Assembly (NCBI RefSeq): GCF_002968285.2
Contig: NZ_CP134400.1
Span: forward strand, 2,480,001-2,544,000
Direction of reading: 5' to 3'
Source of the DNA: Mycobacterium sp. ITM-2016-00318
GTDB taxonomy: Bacteria; Actinomycetota; Actinomycetes; Mycobacteriales; Mycobacteriaceae
DNA: 64,000 bases
In this document: one piece after another, positions 40,786 through 51,832 of the stretch
Layout of the letters: each line of letters starts with the position of its first letter
How positions within the stretch are numbered: the stretch's first letter is position 1
The notes under the pieces: model-generated
Seen by the model: only the letters and a program-made list of their open reading frames with translations
Database searches by the model: none
What the model was told of the DNA's origin: nothing
Made by a program: the position numbers and the translations under genes

Positions 40786-41499
40786 ATGGCGACACTGAGG
40801 GTCGGCGCGGCGTATCCGGACCCGCCGTTCAACGGTATGCCCGACGACGGTGGCCTCGACATCGATCTGATGACCGCGGTGACGGAGAAACTCGGTACGG
40901 GCCTCGAGTTCCTCGCCTACGAAGGAGCGGACTTCAACGGCATCTTCGACGCGCTGGCCGCCGGGGAGTTCGACTGTATCGCCGCGGGCACCACCGTCAC
41001 CGCCGAGCGGGAGACGAAGGCGACGTTCGCCCCGCCGTACCTGATCTCCGGCCAGTCGCTCGCTGTCGATGCCCGGCGGCTGCCCGACGTGCATTCGGTC
41101 GACGATCTCGACGGCCTGACCATCGGCGTGCAACGGGGCAACACCAGCGGCCCGGTCGCCGAGCAACTCGTCGCCGACGGCAAGGCGGCGGGCGTCAGGG
41201 TCTACGAGTACGGGGACATCCGCGCCGCGCTCGATGACCTCACCTCAGGCGGCTGCGACGTGTTCATGAAGCTCGCTGCCGTTCTGACCGAGCTCGTCAA
41301 GCCGATCGCAGGCGTCGAGGTGGTGCAGCGCGGCATTTCCACCGAGAACATCGCGGTTGCGGTCCGCCTCGGTGATCAGGACCTGCTCGCCAGGATCACC
41401 GTCGCCCAGGCCGAGCTGGAGGAGGACGGCACGCTGCAGCGAATCCGCCGCAGATGGCTGGGCAACCCGTATGCCGACCAGAGCCTCGCAATGCTCTGA
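40786..41499 (+). CDS. Family 3 solute-binding-like protein without a signal peptide
   Basis: The 237-residue product is a complete type 3 (amino-acid) periplasmic-binding-protein fold: 'LRVGAAYPDPPFNG' at the start, 'DIDLMTAVTEKLG', 'DFNGIFDALAAGEFDCIAAG', 'DLDGLTIGVQRGNTSG' and 'RRRWLGNPYA' at the end. It has no signal peptide or lipobox; the domain begins at residue 4. No ABC permease or ATPase gene is adjacent. The TACCGT hexamer 6 bases upstream argues against a missed N-terminal extension. It may be a cytoplasmic ligand sensor or a cyclohexadienyl-dehydratase-like enzyme. Function is open. Confidence 0.82.
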   Translation: MATLRVGAAYPDPPFNGMPDDGGLDIDLMTAVTEKLGTGLEFLAYEGADFNGIFDALAAGEFDCIAAGTTVTAERETKATFAPPYLISGQSLAVDARRLPDVHSVDDLDGLTIGVQRGNTSGPVAEQLVADGKAAGVRVYEYGDIRAALDDLTSGGCDVFMKLAAVLTELVKPIAGVEVVQRGISTENIAVAVRLGDQDLLARITVAQAELEEDGTLQRIRRRWLGNPYADQSLAML

Positions 41500-41529
41500 C
41501 CAGCCTGCACGTGACGGCACTCACACCAC

Positions 41530-41535
41530 TACGCT
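41530..41535 (+). promoter_or_regulatory. Possible -10 (TACGCT) for the gap operon
   Basis: TACGCT lies 36 bases before the gap GTG, leaving a short leader of about 30 bases that contains the AAAGGGAG ribosome site. Confidence 0.4.
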
Positions 41536-41544
41536 GGCCTGTAG

Positions 41545-42594
<1,050 letters not shown>

Positions 42595-42598
42595 TCAG

Positions 42599-43825
42599 AT
42601 GGGCGTCAAGACGCTCGACGACCTTCTCGCTGAGGGTGTTTCGGGCCGAGGCGTGCTGGTCCGCTCGGACCTCAATGTCCCGCTCGACGACGACGGCACC
42701 ATCACCGACCCCGGCCGCATCATCGCGTCGGTGCCCACGCTGAAGGCGTTGTCCGACGCGGGCGCGAAGGTGGTCGTCGCCGCCCACCTCGGCAGGCCCA
42801 AGGACGGCCCCGACCCGAAGTTCTCGCTCGCACCCGTCGCGAAGGCGCTGGGGGAGCGGCTCGACCGCCATGTCCAGCTGGCTAGCGACGTCGTGGGTAC
42901 CGACGCGCTCGCCCGCGCCGAAGGGCTCACCGACGGTGACATCCTGCTGTTGGAGAACATTCGATTCGACCCGAGGGAAACCAGCAAGGACGACGGCGAA
43001 CGGCTGACCCTGGCCCGGCAGTTGGCCGAACTCGTTGCGGCACCGGACGGTTCGCCAGGCGCCTTCGTCTCTGACGGCTTCGGTGTCGTGCATCGCAAAC
43101 AGGCCTCGGTGTATGACGTCGCAACACTGCTGCCGCACTACGCGGGCAAGCTGGTCGCGGCCGAGATCACCGTCCTCGAGCAGCTGACCAGCTCGACCGA
43201 CCGGCCGTATGCGGTGGTGCTCGGCGGTTCCAAGGTGTCCGACAAGCTGGCCGTCATCGAGAACCTCGCGACGAAGGCCGACAGCTTGGTCATCGGCGGC
43301 GGTATGTGCTTCACCTTCCTTGCGTCGCAAGGTGCTTCAGTGGGCACCTCGCTGCTTGAAGAGGGAATGATCGACACCTGCCGCAAGCTGCTCGAGGACT
43401 ACGGCGACGTGATCCATCTGCCGGTGGACATCGTGGTGGCCGAGAAGTTCGCGGCGGACTCGCCGCCGGAGCGGGTGCCCGCCGACCAGATCCCCGACGG
43501 CAAGATGGGTCTCGACATCGGGCCCGGCTCGGTCAAGCGGTTCACCAACCTGCTGGCCAACGCGAGGACCGTTTTCTGGAACGGCCCGATGGGCGTTTTC
43601 GAGTTCCCGGCCTTCGCCGACGGCACCAAAGGGGTGGCCCAGGCGATCATCGGCGCGACCGAGAAGGGCGCGTTCAGTGTCGTCGGCGGGGGTGACTCGG
43701 CGGCGGCGGTGCGCCAGCTGGGCCTGCCCGAGGACGGCTTCTCGCACATTTCCACCGGCGGTGGGGCCTCTCTGGAATACCTTGAGGGCAAGACGCTTCC
43801 CGGTATAGACGTTCTGGACACCTGA
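42599..43825 (+). CDS. pgk: Phosphoglycerate kinase
   Basis: Pgk makes ATP from 1,3-bisphosphoglycerate and ADP. The 408-residue product has '[20 protein letters not shown]' (about 22), '[20 protein letters not shown]' (about 61), '[17 protein letters not shown]' (about 205) and the nucleotide-binding '[15 protein letters not shown]' (about 362). ATG at 42599 is the family start ('[10 protein letters not shown]'); the open frame continues upstream into gap but without homology. The spacing to gap is 4 bases and to tpiA 10 bases. Confidence 0.98.
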   Translation: MGVKTLDDLLAEGVSGRGVLVRSDLNVPLDDDGTITDPGRIIASVPTLKALSDAGAKVVVAAHLGRPKDGPDPKFSLAPVAKALGERLDRHVQLASDVVGTDALARAEGLTDGDILLLENIRFDPRETSKDDGERLTLARQLAELVAAPDGSPGAFVSDGFGVVHRKQASVYDVATLLPHYAGKLVAAEITVLEQLTSSTDRPYAVVLGGSKVSDKLAVIENLATKADSLVIGGGMCFTFLASQGASVGTSLLEEGMIDTCRKLLEDYGDVIHLPVDIVVAEKFAADSPPERVPADQIPDGKMGLDIGPGSVKRFTNLLANARTVFWNGPMGVFEFPAFADGTKGVAQAIIGATEKGAFSVVGGGDSAAAVRQLGLPEDGFSHISTGGGASLEYLEGKTLPGIDVLDT

Positions 43826-43835
43826 GAGGTTTGGT

Positions 43836-44621
43836 ATGAGCCGCAAGCCGCTGATCGCCGGCAACTGGAAGATGAACCTCAACCACTTCGAAGCGATCGC
43901 GCTGGTGCAGAAGATCGCCTTCTCGCTACCCGACAAGTACTTCGACAAGGTCGACGTGGCCGTCCTCCCGCCGTTCACCGACCTGCGTAGCGTGCAGACT
44001 CTCGTCGACGGCGACAAGCTGCGGCTGACCTACGGTGCACAGGATTTGTCGCAGCACGATTCGGGCGCCTACACCGGTGAGATCAGCGGCGCATTCCTCG
44101 CCAAACTGGGGTGCACCTACGTAGTGGTCGGACACTCGGAGCGGCGCACCTACCACGCCGAGGACGATGCGCTGGTCGCCGCGAAGGCCGCCGCGGCGTT
44201 CAAGTACGAACTCACCCCGATCATCTGCATCGGTGAGCAGCTCGAGGTCCGCGAGGCGGGCAACCACGTCGAACACTGCGTGGAGATGCTGGGCGGCTCT
44301 TTGGCAGGGCTGTCCGCCGAGCAGATCGGCCGGTCGGTCATCGCCTACGAACCGGTGTGGGCGATCGGCACCGGCCGGGTGGCCAGCGCCGCCGACGCGC
44401 AGGAGGTCTGCAAGGCCATCCGCGACGAGCTGGGCAACCTGGCCGATCCAGACGTCGCGGCCGGGATCCGGGTGCTGTACGGCGGCTCGGTGAACGCCAA
44501 GAACGTGGGCGAGATCGTGGCCCAGGAGGACGTCGACGGCGCGCTGGTCGGGGGCGCGTCGCTCGACGGTGAGCAGTTCGCGACGCTGTCGGCCATCGCC
44601 GCAGGCGGACCGCTGCCCTGA
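43836..44621 (+). CDS. tpiA: Triosephosphate isomerase
   Basis: This enzyme interconverts dihydroxyacetone phosphate and glyceraldehyde 3-phosphate. The 261-residue TIM barrel has '[10 protein letters not shown]' (Asn and Lys of the active site, about 8-17), the catalytic His in '[10 protein letters not shown]' (about 98-107), the catalytic Glu in '[14 protein letters not shown]' (about 170-183) and the phosphate loop 'YGGSVN'. It is the third gene of the glycolytic run, with ATG at 43836. Confidence 0.98.
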   Translation: MSRKPLIAGNWKMNLNHFEAIALVQKIAFSLPDKYFDKVDVAVLPPFTDLRSVQTLVDGDKLRLTYGAQDLSQHDSGAYTGEISGAFLAKLGCTYVVVGHSERRTYHAEDDALVAAKAAAAFKYELTPIICIGEQLEVREAGNHVEHCVEMLGGSLAGLSAEQIGRSVIAYEPVWAIGTGRVASAADAQEVCKAIRDELGNLADPDVAAGIRVLYGGSVNAKNVGEIVAQEDVDGALVGGASLDGEQFATLSAIAAGGPLP

Positions 44622-44670
44622 TCCTCTCGGCGACGCGCTGGGCGATTCGCACCTGACCAGGCGTTCCCTG

Positions 44671-44676
44671 TAGGCT
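44671..44676 (+). promoter_or_regulatory. Leaderless-type -10 (TAGGCT) for secG
   Basis: TAGGCT is followed by 7 bases and ATG at 44684, with no Shine-Dalgarno. secG may therefore be transcribed separately from tpiA. Confidence 0.5.
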
Positions 44677-44683
44677 GGCCGCC

Positions 44684-44917
44684 ATGATATTCGGTCTGCA
44701 GATCGCGCTGCTTGTCACCAGCGTTCTGGTGATTCTGCTCGTGCTGCTGCACCGCGCCAAGGGTGGCGGCCTGTCCACCCTGTTCGGCGGCGGCGTGCAG
44801 TCCAGCCTGTCGGGGTCGACCGTGGTGGAGAAGAACCTCGACCGGCTGACGTACTTCGTCACCGGCATCTGGATCGTGTGCATCATCGCCATCGCACTGC
44901 AGATCAAATACGCCTAG
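44684..44917 (+). CDS. secG: Preprotein translocase subunit SecG
   Basis: SecG is the small accessory subunit of the SecYEG channel. The 77-residue product has two membrane helices (about 3-21 and 55-75) joined by the conserved 'RAKGGGLSTLFGGGVQSSLS' loop. The position after tpiA is conserved in actinobacteria. Confidence 0.95.
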   Translation: MIFGLQIALLVTSVLVILLVLLHRAKGGGLSTLFGGGVQSSLSGSTVVEKNLDRLTYFVTGIWIVCIIAIALQIKYA

Positions 44918-44951
44918 CGCGACCTCGCCGCACAATCGAGCGGCCAGCCCA

Positions 44952-44998
44952 CTTGTGTGATTCAGTTGCGTAGTGCCCGCCTCGGGCCGTCACACGAG
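44952..44998. terminator. Two-tier hairpin after secG
   Basis: CTTGTGTGA (44952-44960) pairs with TCACACGAG (44990-44998), counting one G-U pair. Inside it GCCC (44975-44978) pairs with GGGC (44984-44987). No U-tract follows. It is a plausible end for the gap-secG transcription unit. Confidence 0.35.
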
Positions 44999-45096
44999 TT
45001 CCGTTCATCCTGCTGTTCCTGGTGATCCTGCTCACGATCGTGGTGGCCGCGTTCTGATCAGCGACACCCCGCCCTGCAGGTTGCTTTCCGGTCGCC

Positions 45097-45102
45097 GATA
45101 AT
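45097..45102 (+). promoter_or_regulatory. -10-like GATAAT before ppc
   Basis: GATAAT keeps the A2 and T6 of mycobacterial -10 elements and stops 6 bases before the ATG at 45109, again a leaderless geometry. The first base is off consensus. Confidence 0.35.
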
Positions 45103-45108
45103 CGGGTG

Positions 45109-47904
45109 ATGGCTGACGGACCCGACATCTCGCTGGCGCCGATCGGCTCCGTGCGCCGCACCAAGGTCGGCCGCGAAGCCACCGAGCCGATGCGCGAGGA
45201 CATCCGCCTGCTCGGCGCCATTCTCGGCGACACGGTGCGCGAACAGAACGGCGAAGAGGTGTTCGACCTCGTCGAGGCTGCCCGTGTCGAGTCCTTCAGG
45301 GTGCGCCGCTCGGAGATCGAACGCACGGATCTCGCCGGGATGTTCGACGGCATCGACGTCCGCAAAGCCATCCCCGTCATTCGCGCCTTCACCCACTTCG
45401 CGCTGCTCGCCAACGTCGCCGAGGACATCCACCGCGAGCGGCGCCGCGCCATTCATGTCGTTGCGGGCGAGCCCCCACAGAACAGCAGTCTTGCCGCGAC
45501 GTATCTGCGCCTCGATTCGGCCGAGCTCGACTCGGCGGCCGTTGCCGATGTGCTGAAGGGCGCGCTGGTGTCGCCGGTGATCACCGCGCACCCGACCGAG
45601 ACGCGTCGGCGCACAGTGTTCGACACCCAGCACCGCATCACCGAGTTGATGCGGCTGCGGCTGCACGCCCACACCCACACCGCCGACGGCCGCGACATCG
45701 AGACCGAGTTGCGGCGCAACATCCTGACGCTCTGGCAGACCGCGCTGATCCGGTTGTCCCGGTTGAAGATTCAGGACGAGATCGAGACAGGTCTGCGCTA
45801 TTATCCGGCCGCCTTCCTCGAGGTCATTCCGAAGGTCAACGCCGAGGTGCGAACGGCCCTGCAGGCCCGCTGGCCGGACACCACGCTGCTCGAAACCCCG
45901 ATCCTGCGGCCGGGATCGTGGATCGGCGGCGACCGTGACGGCAACCCGAACGTCACCGCGGATGTCGTCCGGCTGGCGACCTCGCGAGCGGCGTACACCG
46001 CGCTGGCCCACTACTTCGTCGAGATCACCGCGCTTCAGGAGGAGCTGTCGATGTCGGCGCGGTTGGTCGCGATCAGCGACGAGCTCACGGCTCTTGCCGA
46101 TGCGTGCCATGAGCCCGCCCGCGCCGACGAGCCGTATCGGCGTGCCCTGCGGGTGATCCACGCGAAGCTGACCGCGACGGCGCAGCAGATCCTCGACGAC
46201 CAACCCGAACATGAGCTCGACCTCGGCCTCGACCGCTACGAGGCACCGGCCGAACTGATGGTCGACCTTGATGTCGTCGACGGGTCGCTGCGCGCCAACG
46301 GGAGCGCAGTGCTGGCCGACGACCGACTTGCGCGGCTGCGGGAAGCCGTCCGCACGTTCGGCTTTCATCTCTCCGGTCTGGATATGCGGCAAAACTCCGA
46401 TGTGCACGCCGACGTCGTCGCCGAATTGCTGGCGTGGGCGGGTGTCCACCGGGAGTACGCGTCGCTCGATGAGCCGGACCGCGTCGAGCTGCTGGTCACC
46501 GAACTCGGTACCCGCAGACCGTTGATCAGCGAGGGCGCCGAATTGTCGGAGTTGGCACGCAAGGAACTCGACATCTGCTCAGCGGCTGCCCGCGCCGTCG
46601 CCGTGTTCGGTCCACTCGCGGTGCCGAACTACATCATCTCGATGTGCCAGTCGGTGTCGGACATGCTCGAGGCGGCGGTGCTCTTGAAAGAGGCCGGGCT
46701 GCTCGACGCGTCCGGACCGGACGTTTACTGCCCGGTCGGTATCGTGCCGCTTTTCGAGACCATCGACGATCTGCAGCGCGGTGCGTCGATTCTGGAAGCG
46801 GCGCTGGAGCTTCCGCTGTATCGATCACTTGTGGCGTCGCGCGGCGACAGCCACGAGGTCATGCTCGGGTACTCCGACTCGAACAAGGACGGCGGATATC
46901 TGGCCGCCAACTGGGCGCTCTACCGTGCGGAGCTCGATCTGGTCGAGTCCGCCGGCAAGACCGGAATCCGGTTGCGGCTCTTTCACGGTCGCGGAGGCAC
47001 GGTCGGCCGGGGCGGCGGACCGAGCTACGACGCGATCCTGGCCCAGCCTCCCGGAGCGGTGAAGGGCTCCCTGCGGCTGACGGAGCAGGGTGAGATCATC
47101 GCGGCCAAGTACGCCGAGCCGCGCATCGCGCATCGCAATCTGGAGACGCTGCTCGCGGCGACTCTCGAGGCGTCTCTACTCGACGTCGAGGGTCTCGGAG
47201 AGGATGCCGGTCCTGCCTACGAGGTGCTCGATGACCTCGCGGCCCGCGCGCATCGTGCCTACTCCGACCTGGTCCACGAGACGCCCGGTTTCGTCGACTA
47301 CTTCAAGGCATCGACACCTGTTAGTGAGATCGGCGCGCTGAACATCGGCAGCAGGCCGACGTCACGCAAACCGACCACGTCGATCTCCGACCTGCGGGCG
47401 ATTCCGTGGGTGCTGGCATGGAGCCAGTCGCGCGTCATGCTGCCCGGTTGGTACGGCACCGGCACGGCCTTCGAGGAATGGATGGCCGAGGGCGAAGGGC
47501 GGTTGGAGGTGGTCCAGGATCTCTACCGGCGCTGGCCATTCTTCCGCACCGTGCTGTCGAATATGGCTCAGGTGCTGGCGAAGTCGGACTTGGGGCTCGC
47601 GGCACGGTACGCGGAGCTGGTGGACGACGAGGAGCTGCGGAGGCGTGTTTTCGACAAGATCGCCGCCGAACACGAACGGACGATCCGGATGCACGGCCTG
47701 ATCACCGGACACGATGACCTGCTCGCCGACAATCCGGCGCTGGCGCGCTCGGTGTTCAACCGGTTCCCGTACCTCGAGCCGCTGAACCACCTTCAAGTCG
47801 AGCTGTTGCGGCGCTACCGATCCGGTGACGACGACGAACTCGTGCAGCGCGGGATTCTGCTGACGATGAGCGGACTCGCGACCGCGCTCAGGAACAGCGG
47901 TTAG
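45109..47904 (+). CDS. ppc: Phosphoenolpyruvate carboxylase
   Basis: Ppc carboxylates phosphoenolpyruvate to oxaloacetate, replenishing the TCA cycle. The 931-residue product has the catalytic His in '[14 protein letters not shown]' (about 161), the PEP-binding '[16 protein letters not shown]' (about 586), '[14 protein letters not shown]' (about 627) and the C-terminal '[14 protein letters not shown]'. From memory M. tuberculosis lacks this gene, relying on other anaplerotic enzymes. A GTG one codon upstream (45106) is an alternative start. The gene stands alone between secG and the convergent pentose phosphate operon. Confidence 0.97.
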   Translation: MADGPDISLAPIGSVRRTKVGREATEPMREDIRLLGAILGDTVREQNGEEVFDLVEAARVESFRVRRSEIERTDLAGMFDGIDVRKAIPVIRAFTHFALLANVAEDIHRERRRAIHVVAGEPPQNSSLAATYLRLDSAELDSAAVADVLKGALVSPVITAHPTETRRRTVFDTQHRITELMRLRLHAHTHTADGRDIETELRRNILTLWQTALIRLSRLKIQDEIETGLRYYPAAFLEVIPKVNAEVRTALQARWPDTTLLETPILRPGSWIGGDRDGNPNVTADVVRLATSRAAYTALAHYFVEITALQEELSMSARLVAISDELTALADACHEPARADEPYRRALRVIHAKLTATAQQILDDQPEHELDLGLDRYEAPAELMVDLDVVDGSLRANGSAVLADDRLARLREAVRTFGFHLSGLDMRQNSDVHADVVAELLAWAGVHREYASLDEPDRVELLVTELGTRRPLISEGAELSELARKELDICSAAARAVAVFGPLAVPNYIISMCQSVSDMLEAAVLLKEAGLLDASGPDVYCPVGIVPLFETIDDLQRGASILEAALELPLYRSLVASRGDSHEVMLGYSDSNKDGGYLAANWALYRAELDLVESAGKTGIRLRLFHGRGGTVGRGGGPSYDAILAQPPGAVKGSLRLTEQGEIIAAKYAEPRIAHRNLETLLAATLEASLLDVEGLGEDAGPAYEVLDDLAARAHRAYSDLVHETPGFVDYFKASTPVSEIGALNIGSRPTSRKPTTSISDLRAIPWVLAWSQSRVMLPGWYGTGTAFEEWMAEGEGRLEVVQDLYRRWPFFRTVLSNMAQVLAKSDLGLAARYAELVDDEELRRRVFDKIAAEHERTIRMHGLITGHDDLLADNPALARSVFNRFPYLEPLNHLQVELLRRYRSGDDDELVQRGILLTMSGLATALRNSG

Positions 47905-47941
47905 GGCCGCAGCGCGCAAGCCACCGGGGAGTTGTGCGGCA

Positions 47942-48322
47942 CTAGAGCCGGGTCGTCCGGCGCACCGCGTTGATGGCGCCGCGCACCGCAGACTCGGTCG
48001 CGGCCAGCGGGGCAATCGCGGCTTCACCGATACCGACGATGCGTTCGACGCGGTCGACGATGCCCTCGAGACGGTCCACCACCGCGTTGAGGCGCGGCGC
48101 CAACTCGTTGATCCGGCTGATCGTGTCGTTGAACCGCTCCAGAGTGGCATCGAGGTTGCCGGTCGACTTGTTGAGGTCTTCGAGGGTCTCACCCAGCCCG
48201 GCGAGGATGGCGTCGACCTGATCGACCGTGACGTCGGCGTTCAATGCCGCCTGGGCGAGTTTCTGGATCCGCTCGCGTCCGGTGCGGACACCGCCGGTCC
48301 TGCTGACGCCCTTGTCTGCCAT
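47942..48322 (-). CDS. Small helical protein downstream of pgl (Rv1444c-like), unknown function
   Basis: The product has 126 residues and is mostly amphipathic helix. A basic N-terminus ('RTGRERIQKLAQAALNADV') is followed by a long heptad-like region rich in Leu, Ile and Val ('LEDLNKSTGNLDATLERFND', 'LNAVVDRLEGIVDRVERIVG') and an amphipathic C-terminus. A coiled coil or membrane-surface association is likely. It corresponds by position to Rv1444c. ATG at 48322 is chosen; ATG 48331 would add three residues, and neither has a clear ribosome site. No function is known to me. Confidence 0.72.
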   Translation of the reverse strand: MADKGVSRTGGVRTGRERIQKLAQAALNADVTVDQVDAILAGLGETLEDLNKSTGNLDATLERFNDTISRINELAPRLNAVVDRLEGIVDRVERIVGIGEAAIAPLAATESAVRGAINAVRRTTRL

Positions 48323-48499
48323 GACGGTCATTTGACCACAAAGGCTGGAACCGTCGTGGCGGACCGGGCGTCTGAGGTGCATGCAGCTCAGACAGTGCCA
48401 CGGCGATCCTCGCGACGTCGTCACCTCATGCGTCGACGTCATTCGCGCGGCGGATGACTACAGGGCAGGCTACGCAGATGGTCTCGCCGATCAAGACGG

Positions 48500-49237
48500 T
48501 TAGAGCTTGCTCGCCGCGTCTTCGTCGAGCAGCCACACGGTGGCTTCGCGGCCGTGCGCTCCCGCGGCGGGCACGTCGTCGGGATCTGCGCCGCCGACCG
48601 CAGCGGCAACCGCGTCGGCCTTCTCGGCGCCTGCAACCACCAGCCACACCTCGCGCGAGCGCGCAACGGCGGGAAGCGTCAATGTGATTCGCTTCGGCGG
48701 CGGCTTGGGGGAGTCGGTCACACCGACCACCTGCCGCGTCGTCTCGCGCGTCGCTGCGGTGTGGGGGAACAGCGAGTTGACGTGTCCCTCGCCGCCCATC
48801 CCGAGCAGATGTACGTCGAAATCGGGCACCGGCGCGCCGTCCTCGGCAATCGCCGCGAGCACCTGCTCGTAGGCCAGGGCGGCGGCGTCGATGTCGTCGC
48901 CGAATTCGCCGTCACTGGCGGGCATTGCGTGCACGTTGGCCGCTGGGATGTCAATGTGGTCGAGCAGGGCCTCGCGCGTCTGCTTCTCGTTGCGGTCGTC
49001 GTCGGCTTCGGGCACGTAACGCTCGTCGCCCCAGAACAATCGAACCTTCGACCAGTCGATCGCACCGCCGTTGTCCCGCACGTGTTCGAGCAGTCCGATC
49101 CCTGTGCCGCCTCCGGTAAGCACGATCAGCGCTCGGCCTCTCGCCGCGATCGCGTCGGTGATAGCGCCGATCAGGCGGTCGCCGACCGCGGTGACGAGTT
49201 CTGCTTTGTCCGAAAACTTTTCGATTACGGTGGTCAT
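48500..49237 (-). CDS. pgl: 6-phosphogluconolactonase
   Basis: Pgl (DevB) hydrolyses 6-phosphogluconolactone, the second oxidative pentose phosphate step. The 245-residue product has the sugar-isomerase-like fold with '[14 protein letters not shown]' (about 41-54), '[17 protein letters not shown]' (about 68-84) and '[15 protein letters not shown]' (about 147-161). ATG at 49237 overlaps the opcA stop (ATGA). The longer frame upstream would run through opcA in another reading frame and is not real. It is the last enzyme gene of the zwf operon. Confidence 0.96.
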   Translation of the reverse strand: MTTVIEKFSDKAELVTAVGDRLIGAITDAIAARGRALIVLTGGGTGIGLLEHVRDNGGAIDWSKVRLFWGDERYVPEADDDRNEKQTREALLDHIDIPAANVHAMPASDGEFGDDIDAAALAYEQVLAAIAEDGAPVPDFDVHLLGMGGEGHVNSLFPHTAATRETTRQVVGVTDSPKPPPKRITLTLPAVARSREVWLVVAGAEKADAVAAAVGGADPDDVPAAGAHGREATVWLLDEDAASKL

Positions 49238-50145
49238 GTGTACTGCACCTTGTCGATGCCTGCGAGCGCCTCGAAGTAGATCTCGTCGGCGTCCAGCCGT
49301 CGCATGTCCTCCGCAAGGCACTCCTTGGCGTCCCTGCGCGCCAACGGAATCAGAGCCTGCGGCCTGCTGGTGCGGGTCAGCGTGGCGGTCACCCCCGTCT
49401 GCGGCCGGCTCAACGTGACCGTCTCGCTCTTGCGGTGCAGTTCGACCTTGAGGTCGCCGACGGCGCGCTGCACCTTTCCGTCGATCCGGCTCGCCAGCCA
49501 GCCCGCGAGGATGTCGAGCGCGGGTTCGTCCTTCAAACCCGACACCAGAGCCGATTCGACCGGTTCGAACGGCGCCTGATCCAACGCCGACGCCAGCAGA
49601 GCGCGCCAGTAGGTGATGCGGCTCCAGGCCAGATCGGTGTCGCCCGCGGTGTAGCTCTTCAGCCTGCTCTTGATGGCGGCCAGCGGATCGCCGCTGTTGG
49701 TAGCGTCGGTGATGCGGCGAATAGCCAACTGCCCCAAGGGATTCTCTGCGGGAACGGCGGGAGCATCGACCGGCCACCAGGCCACCACCGGGGTGTCCGG
49801 CAGCAGGAACGGCAACACCACGCTGTTGGCGTGCTTGGCGAGTTCACCGTTGAGTCGCAACACCACGACCTCGCCTGTGCCTGCGTCCGCGCCGACCCTG
49901 ATCTCGGCGTCCAGCGTCGGTTCTGCGGCCTCGCGATCGCCGGGCAGGACCACGATGACGCGGCAGGGGTGCTCGCGGCTGGCGAAGTTGGCGGCCTCGA
50001 TCGAGTCTTCGAGACCCTCGTCGCCGTCCAGTGCGATCACCAGCGTCAGCACCCGGCTCAGGGTGAGCGCGCCGCCCTCTTCGCGCAGGCCGGTGATCTT
50101 CTTGTTGACGTCGTTGGTGGTGGTTCCCGGCAGGTTGACGATCAT
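49234..50145 (-). CDS. opcA: OpcA, glucose-6-phosphate dehydrogenase assembly protein
   Basis: OpcA is an accessory protein required for full activity of glucose-6-phosphate dehydrogenase in cyanobacteria and actinobacteria. The 303-residue product matches the family through '[20 protein letters not shown]' (about 35), '[13 protein letters not shown]' (about 58), '[14 protein letters not shown]' (about 111) and '[20 protein letters not shown]' (about 170). The start is ATG 50145 with AAGGAG about 10 bases upstream. It lies between zwf and pgl, and its TGA overlaps the pgl start. Confidence 0.95.
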   Translation of the reverse strand: MIVNLPGTTTNDVNKKITGLREEGGALTLSRVLTLVIALDGDEGLEDSIEAANFASREHPCRVIVVLPGDREAAEPTLDAEIRVGADAGTGEVVVLRLNGELAKHANSVVLPFLLPDTPVVAWWPVDAPAVPAENPLGQLAIRRITDATNSGDPLAAIKSRLKSYTAGDTDLAWSRITYWRALLASALDQAPFEPVESALVSGLKDEPALDILAGWLASRIDGKVQRAVGDLKVELHRKSETVTLSRPQTGVTATLTRTSRPQALIPLARRDAKECLAEDMRRLDADEIYFEALAGIDKVQYT

Positions 50146-50192
50146 TGCGGCTCGACTCCTTCTTGTCCCCTGCCCTGCGGGCGTGGCCCCAC
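50142..50192 (-). CDS. Possible 16-residue leader ORF coupled to opcA
   Basis: On the minus strand a GTG (50192-50190) follows AAGGAG with 9-base spacing. It opens 16 codons ('[16 protein letters not shown]') whose TGA (50144-50142) overlaps the opcA ATG as ATGA. It could couple opcA translation to a leader. It may equally be a by-product of the local sequence duplication that also copied the AAGGAG. Confidence 0.3.
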   Translation of the reverse strand: MGPRPQGRGQEGVEPQ

Positions 50193-50243
50193 CGCTCCGC
50201 GCTCCTTCGTCGTCCCCTGCCCTACGGGCGTGGGCCCAGCGAT
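50156..50243. repeat. Imperfect tandem duplication in the zwf-opcA spacer
   Basis: Two copies of about 40 bases begin at 50156 and 50202 (period 46). Both start CTCCTTC and share GTCCCCTGCCCT, CGGGCGTGG and CCCA. On the minus strand each copy ends in the ribosome site AAGGAG, so the duplication gives opcA two candidate initiation sites upstream of its start. Confidence 0.75.
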
Positions 50244-50266
50244 GCTCACTCGTCGTCGCCTTCGCG

Positions 50267-51832
50267 TCACGGCCGCCTCCATTCGCGACCCATGCGGCGC
50301 ATCATCTCGGTCGCTGATTCGGGTCCCCAGGTTCCGGATTCGTATTCGTCGGGCTTGCCGTGCTGCGCCCAATAGTCGAGCACGGGATCGAGTATCTTCC
50401 AGGACAATTCGACTTCCTGGTTGAGCGGGAACAGCGACGGCTCGCCCAGCAGCATGTCGAGGATCAACCGCTCGTAGGCCTCGGGGGAGTCCTCCGCGAA
50501 GGCCGACCCGTAGGAGAAGTCCATGTTGACGTCGCGGACTTCCATCTGGCTGCCGGGCACCTTCGACCCGAACCGCAAGGTGATGCCTTCGTCGGGCTGC
50601 ACCCGGATCACCAACGCGTTCTTGCCGAGCTCTTCGGTCATCGTGGAGTCGAACGGCAGGTGCGGCGCCCGCTTGAAGAGCAGCGCGATCTCGGTTACCC
50701 TGCGGCCCAGCCGCTTTCCGGTCCGCAGGAAGAACGGCACGCCCGCCCACCGCCGGGTGTCGATTTCCAGGGTGATCGCGGCGTACGTCTCGGTTTTGGA
50801 GTCCTTCGAGAAGCCCTCCTCTTCGAGCAGGCCGGGCACCTGCTCGCTGCCCTGCCAGCCCGTCATGTACTGGCCGCGGGCGGTGGTCTGGTCCAGCGGC
50901 TGCATCGGACGTGTCGCCGAGAGCACCTTGATCTTCTCGGCCTGCAGCTCGTGCGGGCTGAAACTGACCGGTTCCTCCATCGCCGTGAGCGCCATCAGCT
51001 GAACGAGGTGGTTCTGGATCACGTCGCGGGCGGCGCCGACGCCGTCGTAGTAGCCGCCTCGGCCGCCAAGACCGATGTCTTCGGCCATGGTGATCTGCAC
51101 GCTGTCGACGTAGTTGTTGTTCCAGATCGGCTCGTACAGGTTATTGGCGAATCGCAGCGCCAGGATGTTCTGCACGGTCTCCTTGCCGAGGTAGTGGTCG
51201 ATGCGGAACACCGACTCTTCGGGAAACACACTGTTGACGGTGTTGTTCAGTTCCTGGGCGCTTGCCAAGTCGTGGCCGAACGGCTTCTCGATGACGACCC
51301 GGCTCCAGCGTCCCTGCTGCGGCCGGGCTAGGCCCGACTTCTGCAGCTGTTCGCACACCATCTGGAAGGCCTTCGGCGGAATCGACAGGTAGAACGCGTG
51401 ATTGCCGCCGGTGCCCCGTTCTGCGTCGAGCTTCTCGAGCGTCTCGGCCAGCCGCTGGAAAGCCTTGTCGTCGTCGAATGTGCCTTGGACGAACCGGATT
51501 CCCTCGGCCAGTCGGTCCCACACTTCCTGCCGGTACGGAGTGCGGGCGTGCGTGCGGACGGAGTCGCATACAAGCTTGCCGAAATCTTCGTCGGCCCAGT
51601 CCCGCCTGGCGAATCCCACCAGGGCGAAGTTGGCAGGCAGCAACCCTCTGTTGGCCAAGTCGTAGATGGCAGGCATCAACTTCTTGGTGGCGAGATCCCC
51701 CGTGACGCCGAAGATGACCATCCCGCACGGACCCGGGATGCGGGGCATGCGCTTGTCCCGCTTGTCGCGCAGCGGGTTACGCCAATCCGACGGGAGGGCC
51801 GAGGTCTCGACGGACGTGGTCTCCGCGCTCAT
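50267..51832 (-). CDS. zwf: Glucose-6-phosphate 1-dehydrogenase
   Basis: Zwf oxidises glucose 6-phosphate and is the committed NADPH-producing step of the pentose phosphate pathway. The 521-residue product shows the NADP motif '[18 protein letters not shown]' (about 40-57) and the active-site signature '[19 protein letters not shown]' (about 203-221, with the catalytic His in the Asp-His-Tyr core). ATG at 51832 overlaps the tal stop (ATGA). It corresponds to Zwf2 of M. tuberculosis and forms a functional set with opcA and pgl. Confidence 0.97.
   Translation of the reverse strand: MSAETTSVETSALPSDWRNPLRDKRDKRMPRIPGPCGMVIFGVTGDLATKKLMPAIYDLANRGLLPANFALVGFARRDWADEDFGKLVCDSVRTHARTPYRQEVWDRLAEGIRFVQGTFDDDKAFQRLAETLEKLDAERGTGGNHAFYLSIPPKAFQMVCEQLQKSGLARPQQGRWSRVVIEKPFGHDLASAQELNNTVNSVFPEESVFRIDHYLGKETVQNILALRFANNLYEPIWNNNYVDSVQITMAEDIGLGGRGGYYDGVGAARDVIQNHLVQLMALTAMEEPVSFSPHELQAEKIKVLSATRPMQPLDQTTARGQYMTGWQGSEQVPGLLEEEGFSKDSKTETYAAITLEIDTRRWAGVPFFLRTGKRLGRRVTEIALLFKRAPHLPFDSTMTEELGKNALVIRVQPDEGITLRFGSKVPGSQMEVRDVNMDFSYGSAFAEDSPEAYERLILDMLLGEPSLFPLNQEVELSWKILDPVLDYWAQHGKPDEYESGTWGPESATEMMRRMGREWRRP

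Noticed and set aside
44999..45056. A hydrophobic reading frame (PFILLFLVILLTIVVAAF) between secG and ppc
   Set aside because: It has no start codon before the hydrophobic part (an in-frame TAG lies at about 44970) and no ribosome site. It may be a remnant but cannot be called a gene.
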